From assembly GCA_021397835.1 (NCBI GenBank), contig JAJFZO010000234.1:331001-395000 (forward strand): DNA of 64,000 bases. The letters are read 5' to 3'. Below, piece by piece: positions 61,273 through 64,000 of the stretch. The translations under genes were made by a program, and so were the position numbers. The notes beneath the pieces were generated by a model, which was not told where the DNA came from, did no database searches, and worked only from the letters and a program-made list of their open reading frames with translations. Source of the DNA: Moringa oleifera (taxonomy: Eukaryota > Streptophyta > Magnoliopsida > Brassicales > Moringaceae). Within the stretch, counting starts at the first letter, position 1; each line of letters opens with the position of its first letter.

Positions 61273-62763
61273 AAAGGAGGTGATCCAACCGCACCTTCTA
61301 GTATGGCTACCTTATTATGACTTCACTCTAGTCATTAGCCCTGCCTTCTGCATCCCTTTTTTTATGGTTAAGGTAACGACTACGGGCATGGCCAGCTCCT
61401 ATAGTGTGACGGGCAGTGTGTACAAGGCCCGATAATGAATTCACTGTCATATGGCTGATCGATAATTACTAGCGATTCTAGCTTCATGCAAGCGAGTTAC
61501 AGCCTATAATCCGAACTGAGGATGGGCTTTTGGAGTTAGCTCCCCCTCGCGGAATCGCGACCTTTTGTCTTGGCAATTGTAGCACGTGTGTCGCCCAAGG
61601 CATAAGGGGCATGATGACTTAATGTCACCATACCTTCCTCCAACTTATCACTAGCAGTCTGCTCAGGGCTCCAAACTCAATGGTGGCAATTAAACATGAG
61701 GGTTATGCTCGTTGCAAGACTTAACCTAACACCCTATGACACGAGCTAATGACAACCATGCACCACCTATGTCTGCGTTCCCAAAGGCACCCTTTTCTTT
61801 CAAGAGGATTCGCTTAGATGTCAAGCCCTGGTAAGGTTCTTTGCTTTGCATCAAATTAAACCACATGGTTCGTCACTTGTGCAAGCCCCCATTAATTCCT
61901 TTAAGTTTCATTCTTACGAACGTACTCCCTAGGCAAGATACTTAACGCGTTAGCAACAGCATTGCACGGGTCAATAAGCACAATGCCTAGTATCCATCAT
62001 TTACGGCTAGGACTACTAGGGTATCTAATCCCATTCGCTTCCTTAACTTTCGTCTCTTAGTGTTAGTGTCATCCCAGCAAAGTGCTTTCGCTGTTGGCAT
62101 TCATTTTGATCTCTACGCATTTCACCACTCCACCAAAAATTCCCTCTGCCCTTACTGTACTCCAACTTGGTAGTTTTCACCGCCTGTCTAGGGTTGAGCC
62201 CTGGGATTTGATGACGAACTTAAAAAGCTAACTACAAATGCTTTACACCCAATCATTCTGAATAACGTTTGCATCCTCTATATTACCGCAGCTGCTGGCG
62301 TAGAGTTAGCTGAAGCTTATTCCTCAAATACCTTCGTTGCTTCTTCTCCGGGAAAGGAAGTTCATAACCTGTGGGTCTTTTACCTTCACGCGGCATTGCT
62401 CCGTCACGCTTTCACCCATTGCAAAAAATTCCCCACTGTTACCTCCCAGAGCAGTTTGGGCAGTGTCTCAATCCTAGTGTGACTAATCATCCTCTCAGAC
62501 CACCTACTGATTATCGCCTTGGTAAGCTATTGCCTCACCATCTAGCAAATCAGACGTGAGCCCCTTTTCAGGCAGATTCTTCCTTTTGCTCCTCAACCTA
62601 CGGGGTATTAGCAACTGTTTCTAGCTGTTGTTCCGCTCCCAAGGGTAGGTTGTTACGCCTTACCGACCTGTCTACCACTAGAGACACCACTTCCCGTCTG
62701 ACTTGCATGTGTTAAGCATGCCACTAGCGTTCATCTTGAGCCAGGATCAAACTCTCCATGAGA
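61273..62763 (-). rRNA. rrn16: Full-length degenerate plastid 16S rRNA, copy 2
   Basis: 1,491 bases, the native length. The 3' end at 61,273 keeps the anti-Shine-Dalgarno (GGATCACCTCCTTTT on the minus strand), and the 5' end at 62,763 keeps TCTCATGGAGAGTTTGATCC. Transitions are scattered throughout, so it is a relic, but it is complete enough to be amplified or classified as plastid 16S. Confidence 0.96.
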
Positions 62764-62884
62764 TTCATAGTCACATTACTTATAGCTTCCTTGTTAGTAG
62801 ACAAAGCTAATTCGAAATTGTCTTTCATTCCAAGGCATAACTTGTATCCATGTTCTTCATATTCACTTGAAGTTCGCTCCCAAA

Positions 62885-62913
62885 AATATAGCCATCCCTA
62901 CCCCTCACATCAA
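62885..62913 (-). promoter_or_regulatory. Fossil rrn16 P1 (PEP-type) promoter, copy 2
   Basis: On the minus strand TTGATG (62,908-62,913) and TATATT (62,885-62,890) are 17 bases apart, upstream of 16S, at the site of the sigma-70-type Prrn P1 promoter. The -35 box differs from TTGACG by one transition. Confidence 0.75.
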
Positions 62914-62970
62914 TCCCATGGGCCTCTTATCCATTCTTATTCGATCACAGCAGGGAGCAAGTCAAAGGGT

Positions 62971-63041
62971 TAAAGATGATTATAGTCAAATTGATGACTT
63001 CTACCACATCAAGGTGACACTCTACACTGAGTTATATCCCT
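62971..63041 (-). tRNA. trnV-GAC: Degenerate plastid trnV-GAC, copy 2
   Basis: Seventy-one bases. The anticodon GAC now reads GAT (C-to-T) and one base of the D arm is lost. The T loop is altered too. Confidence 0.9.
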
Positions 63042-64000
63042 TTCTCCATCAAGAAATAAAACTAACTAATGCTAAGGCAAAAGGTTGAGAAACTTAAGGC
63101 CACTTTTTTTTAACAACATGAAGCTAGGCTTTCCTTTTGCACTATTATGGATATGAAATGAAAATGATGGAAAAAGTTGGATTTAATTGTCAACTCCTCC
63201 TAGAGAAAATAAGATTGACTACAAATTTAAGCATAACACGTGGTTTCATAACATAAAACCGTATGATTCTCCCGATTTAAATCAAGCCAATTTTACATGA
63301 AGAAGATTTGGCTCAGTATGTTCTATTCGATACGGGTAGGAGAAGTGGTATTCCTTTCTTCAAAAAAAAAAAAGCAAAATCATAACCAAGTCAAGCTGAT
63401 ACAGATCAACCCTTTCTTCTTGCGCCAAAGATCTTCCCATTTCCGGAGGAACTGGAGTTACATCTCTTTTCCATTTCCATTGAAGAGTTCTTATGTGTTT
63501 CCACGCCCCTTTAAGACCCCAAAAAATTGAAAAATTCCTTTTCTTAGGAACACATACAAGATTCATCACTACATAAAGGATAATAGTAACCTCATGATTA
63601 ACTACCATCAAGTTCATTTATGAATTTCATACTAATAGAAATACATGTCCTACTGAAAACAGAATTTGTAACTTGCTATCCTCTTGCCTAGCAGGCAAAG
63701 ATTTACCTCCATGAAAAAGATGATTCATTCGGATCAACATAAAAGCCCAAAGCACGAAAGGATCATATAGATATCCCTTCAACATAACATAGGTCATTAA
63801 AAGGATCTCGGAGACCCACCAAAGCACGAAAGCCAGGATCTTTCAAAAAATGGATTCTTATTCGAAGAGTGCATAACCGCATGGACAAGCTCACACTAAC
63901 CCCTCAATTTGGCATCCAATTCGAGATTTTCCTTGAGGAGTATCGATAAGGAATTGGAATGTAATAATATCGATTCATAATCGATTCATATTGATACAAA
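63042..64000. other. trnV-rps12 spacer
   Basis: Matches the plastid spacer between trnV-GAC and the 3' part of rps12, reading away from trnV. A few hundred bases appear to be missing near 63,740-63,770. No gene; the open frames on either strand here are spacer. This is the stretch that copy 1 lacks after 7,208. Confidence 0.8.

Larger units (their letters stand above)
54856..63041 (-). repeat. Direct repeat copy 2: plastid rRNA cluster
   Basis: Second copy of the trnR-to-trnV cluster, same orientation as 1-7,208, offset about 54,855 bases. It keeps the trnI 5' exon, the 16S-trnI spacer and the full 16S gene that copy 1 lost. Point changes mostly differ between copies. Confidence 0.93.

Overview
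The window is almost entirely plastid (chloroplast) DNA, but it is not a working plastid genome. Nearly every protein gene is interrupted by stops or frameshifts. The changes are dominated by C-to-T and G-to-A. Gene blocks that are far apart in a plastome are joined directly, and two large duplications are present. This is what an old nuclear insertion of plastid DNA (a NUPT) looks like in a methylated plant genome. The source was a flowering plant other than a grass: remnants of ycf1, ycf2 and an intron-containing rpoC1 are present, and grasses have lost all three. I cannot narrow the species further by eye, and I saw no stretch that is clearly non-plastid.

Layout. (1) 1-7,208 is the ribosomal cluster of the plastid inverted repeat, all on the minus strand: trnR-ACG, 5S, 4.5S, 23S, trnA, trnI (5' exon lost), 16S (3' part lost), trnV-GAC. 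(2) 7,209-16,847 continues through the inverted repeat: end of rps12, rps7, ndhB, trnL-CAA, ycf2 (shortened), trnI-CAU. (3) At about 16,847 the sequence jumps into the large single-copy region and runs trnR-UCU, atpA, atpF, atpH, atpI, rps2, rpoC2, rpoC1, rpoB, trnC, petN, psbM up to 37,598. (4) After a 9-base spacer the same block is read backwards from 37,608 to about 49,338: psbM, petN, trnC, rpoB, rpoC1, the start of rpoC2, the end of atpI, atpH. This is a giant palindrome whose right arm carries extra deletions. (5) At about 49,338 it jumps to the small single-copy region: scraps of ccsA and rpl32, then ndhF, then across the SSC/IR boundary into ycf1 and trnN. (6) 54,856-63,041 is a second copy of the ribosomal cluster in the same orientation as the first, more complete in trnI and 16S, followed to 64,000 by the trnV-rps12 spacer that copy 1 has lost.

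In the source plastid these genes supply ATP synthase subunits (atpA, F, H, I), the bacterial-type RNA polymerase (rpoB, C1, C2), ribosomal proteins and RNAs, NDH subunits (ndhB, ndhF), photosystem II and cytochrome b6f small subunits (psbM, petN), cytochrome c assembly (ccsA) and the Ycf1/Ycf2 import-associated proteins. Here they are fossils. I found no new biological system. The points of interest are the structure of the insertion: a 9-base-spaced palindrome with arms of about 17.5 and 11.7 kb, direct repetition of the rRNA cluster at a distance of about 54.9 kb, mapped deletion junctions, and arms that share some mutations but differ in many others.
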